This document shows positions 5,212 through 5,848 of a stretch of 5,848 nt of DNA, in pieces (position 1 is the stretch's first letter; every line of letters begins with the position of its first letter). The stretch lies in contig JAAUVF010000063.1 in assembly GCA_012030815.1 (NCBI GenBank), positions 1-5,848 of the forward strand, in the 5' to 3' direction. The DNA is from Nanobdellota archaeon. GTDB taxonomy: Archaea; Thermoproteota; Nitrososphaeria; Nitrososphaerales; Nitrosopumilaceae. A model generated the notes under the pieces. It was not told where the DNA came from, searched no databases, and saw only the letters and a list, made by a program, of their open reading frames with translations. The position numbers were made by a program, and so were the translations under genes.

Positions 5212-5474
5212 GCTTTTCCTCCTATTCTATCAAATGATCTTTTTGCAATTTGTGCGCCTTGTAAAATAATCTCTTTGCTATTTACTGTAAATTTCCAACT
5301 ATTGTTTAATTTTGCAATCATTTTAGTTCCATTTTTAGTGTTCATTGTGATCATTGATTTTGTTTCATCTATAATGGTTCCATTTAATCCTATGATTTGT
5401 GAATTAGAAGATTCTGTGATCTCCGTGTGTAGTCCTATTAGTTCATGTGAGGATAAGTTCTGTTCTGTAATCAT
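5208..5474 (-). CDS. rnp1: Ribonuclease P protein component 1 (Rpp29/Pop4 homologue)
   Basis: This gene encodes an 88-residue protein subunit of RNase P, the ribonucleoprotein that removes the 5' leader from precursor tRNAs. The Sm-like beta-barrel core is visible as LIGLHTEITESSNSQIIGLN, then GTIIDETKSMITM (about residues 32-44), then NSWKFTVNSKEIILQGAQIA and the closing RSFDRIGGKA. The GLNGTIIDET stretch and the final R-x-x-x-R-I pattern are family hallmarks. In archaea this subunit pairs with Rpp21 and binds the RNase P RNA. Its place between L29 and S17 is the conserved archaeal arrangement. The ATG overlaps the L29 stop by four bases, and the gene ends inside the S17 start codon, so its translation is coupled on both sides. 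The sequence is intact. Confidence 0.94.
   Translation of the reverse strand: MITEQNLSSHELIGLHTEITESSNSQIIGLNGTIIDETKSMITMNTKNGTKMIAKLNNSWKFTVNSKEIILQGAQIAKRSFDRIGGKA
5218..5222 (-). promoter_or_regulatory. Shine-Dalgarno sequence for rpS17
   Basis: GGAGG on the minus strand lies 6 bases before the S17 ATG at 5211, within the last codons of rnp1. It supports that start and the reading of the ATGA overlap as a coupled stop-start. Confidence 0.65.
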
Positions 5475-5675
5475 TTCTTTTTCAGCTCATTTACTCGTGT
5501 CATCATTCTTGCAATATCATGTCTGAGTGGTTTTAACTTTCCACTTTCTTTTCTTAATGTTCCTTTTGAACCATCCACTCTTAATTTAGCAAGCTCACTT
5601 CGTGATTCTTTGGATTTTACTTTTAAGATCTTTTTCATTTAATGCGCGTATTGTTTTCATTGATAATCTGGTCAT
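5471..5675 (-). CDS. rpl29: 50S ribosomal protein L29 (uL29), frameshifted by one base
   Basis: Two frames join to give a normal 67-residue L29. From ATG at 5675 the first frame reads MTRLSMKTIRALNEKDLKSK, then IQ. An extra A in the run at 5609-5611 breaks it, and the uncorrected frame stops shortly after. Removing that A continues with ESRSELAKLRVDGSKGTLRK and ends in the ARMMTRVNELKKK helix. The protein is a two-helix hairpin that binds domain I of 23S rRNA by the exit tunnel, where nascent-chain factors dock. The 205-base span is one over a multiple of three. The ATG overlaps the S3 stop by four bases and has GGAGG 10 bases upstream; its own stop overlaps the rnp1 start the same way. An alternative start at ATG 5638 gives 55 residues in the second frame but lacks the L29 N-terminus. 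A sequencing error is the likeliest cause. Confidence 0.88.
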
Positions 5676-5848
5676 AGCAATTTTGCCTCCTCATCTTCTA
5701 ACGTTTCAAGCTCTTTCATTTTTTCTTCTTCTATTGCAATTTGTTCTGATTCTGTTCTTGCTTTACGCTCTGCGGCAGTTTCATCTCTCATCTTTCCGGT
5801 ATCTGCATCTTTGATTTGTTTTACCTTCTTTGGTTTTTGTGTTTTTAA
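5672..5848 (-). CDS. rps3: 30S ribosomal protein S3 (uS3), C-terminal end only
   Basis: Only the last 58 residues are in the window; the 5' part lies beyond 5848. They read LKTQKPKKVKQIKDADTGKM, then RDETAAERKARTESEQIAIE, and end LEDEEAKLL. This is a strongly charged Lys- and Glu-rich helical tail, without the KH domain, which would be upstream. The assignment to S3 rests on position, directly before L29 as in other archaeal S10 operons, and on the tail's resemblance to the C-terminal extension of thaumarchaeal S3. S3 sits in the head of the small subunit at the mRNA entry channel. The stop overlaps the L29 ATG by four bases. No motif within the fragment alone would identify it. Confidence 0.75.
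   Translation of the reverse strand, partial: LKTQKPKKVKQIKDADTGKMRDETAAERKARTESEQIAIEEEKMKELETLEDEEAKLL

Noticed and set aside
3940..5611. Programmed ribosomal frameshifting in L29, L24 and S4e
   Set aside because: Three different genes need the same correction at plain A-runs, with no stimulatory element seen; homopolymer sequencing error explains all three more simply.
5471..5638. Short L29 starting at ATG 5638
   Set aside because: It would lose the conserved first helix residues, which are present in the neighbouring frame with a better start, overlap and Shine-Dalgarno sequence.
5275..5814. Plus-strand hydrophobic frames opposite rnp1, L29 and S3
   Set aside because: They are antisense shadows of A-rich ribosomal protein genes; apparent membrane segments come from reversed Lys and Glu codons.
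1..5848. A novel multi-gene defence, secretion or metabolic system
   Set aside because: All genes above 1600 are standard ribosomal or RNase P components, and the remaining four small genes show no shared theme beyond proximity.

Overview
The window looks like a piece of an AT-rich marine-type ammonia-oxidising archaeon (Thaumarchaeota/Nitrososphaerota, Nitrosopumilus/Nitrosarchaeum-like). The evidence is an archaeal-type S10/spc ribosomal protein cluster with the archaea-specific members S4e, a KOW-type long L24 and the RNase P subunit Rnp1, a tRNA gene without encoded CCA, and ribosomal protein sequences that read as thaumarchaeal. Every gene I can support is on the minus strand, so transcription runs from position 5848 towards 1. 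This assignment is by recognition only; no database search was made.

Positions 5848-1600 hold a dense operon in the order rpS3 (3' end only), rpL29, rnp1, rpS17, rpL14, rpL24, rpS4e, rpL5, rpS14, rpS8, rpL6. Genes overlap by 1, 4 or 11 bases or are separated by at most 7, as expected for translational coupling. The products build both ribosomal subunits (S3, S17, S4e, S14, S8 in the small; L29, L14, L24, L5, L6 in the large), and Rnp1 is a protein subunit of the tRNA-processing RNase P. A 95-residue conserved-looking hypothetical protein follows 28 bases after L6 and seems to end the cluster; the usual archaeal continuation (L32e, L19e, L18, S5, L30, L15) is not here.

Positions 1-1283 are accessory or housekeeping: a tRNA-Asn(GUU), a small zinc-ribbon protein, a 74-residue two-helix membrane protein and the 5' part of a DUF2299-like gene. 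The non-coding stretches here hold the least explained feature: an exact 27-bp repeat containing a perfect palindrome of at least 22 bp, present at 369-395 and 1035-1061, with a degraded third copy at 1106-1132 and several TCTAAATT half-sites. Its placement upstream of two small genes suggests a dimeric regulator's operator, but this is inference.

Four genes (rpL29, rpL24, rpS4e, and the zinc-ribbon gene) read through only if a single-base indel is allowed. Three are an extra A in an A-run, in genes expected to be essential, which points to sequencing error rather than biology. I found no novel multi-gene system; the bulk of the window is an ordinary ribosomal operon.
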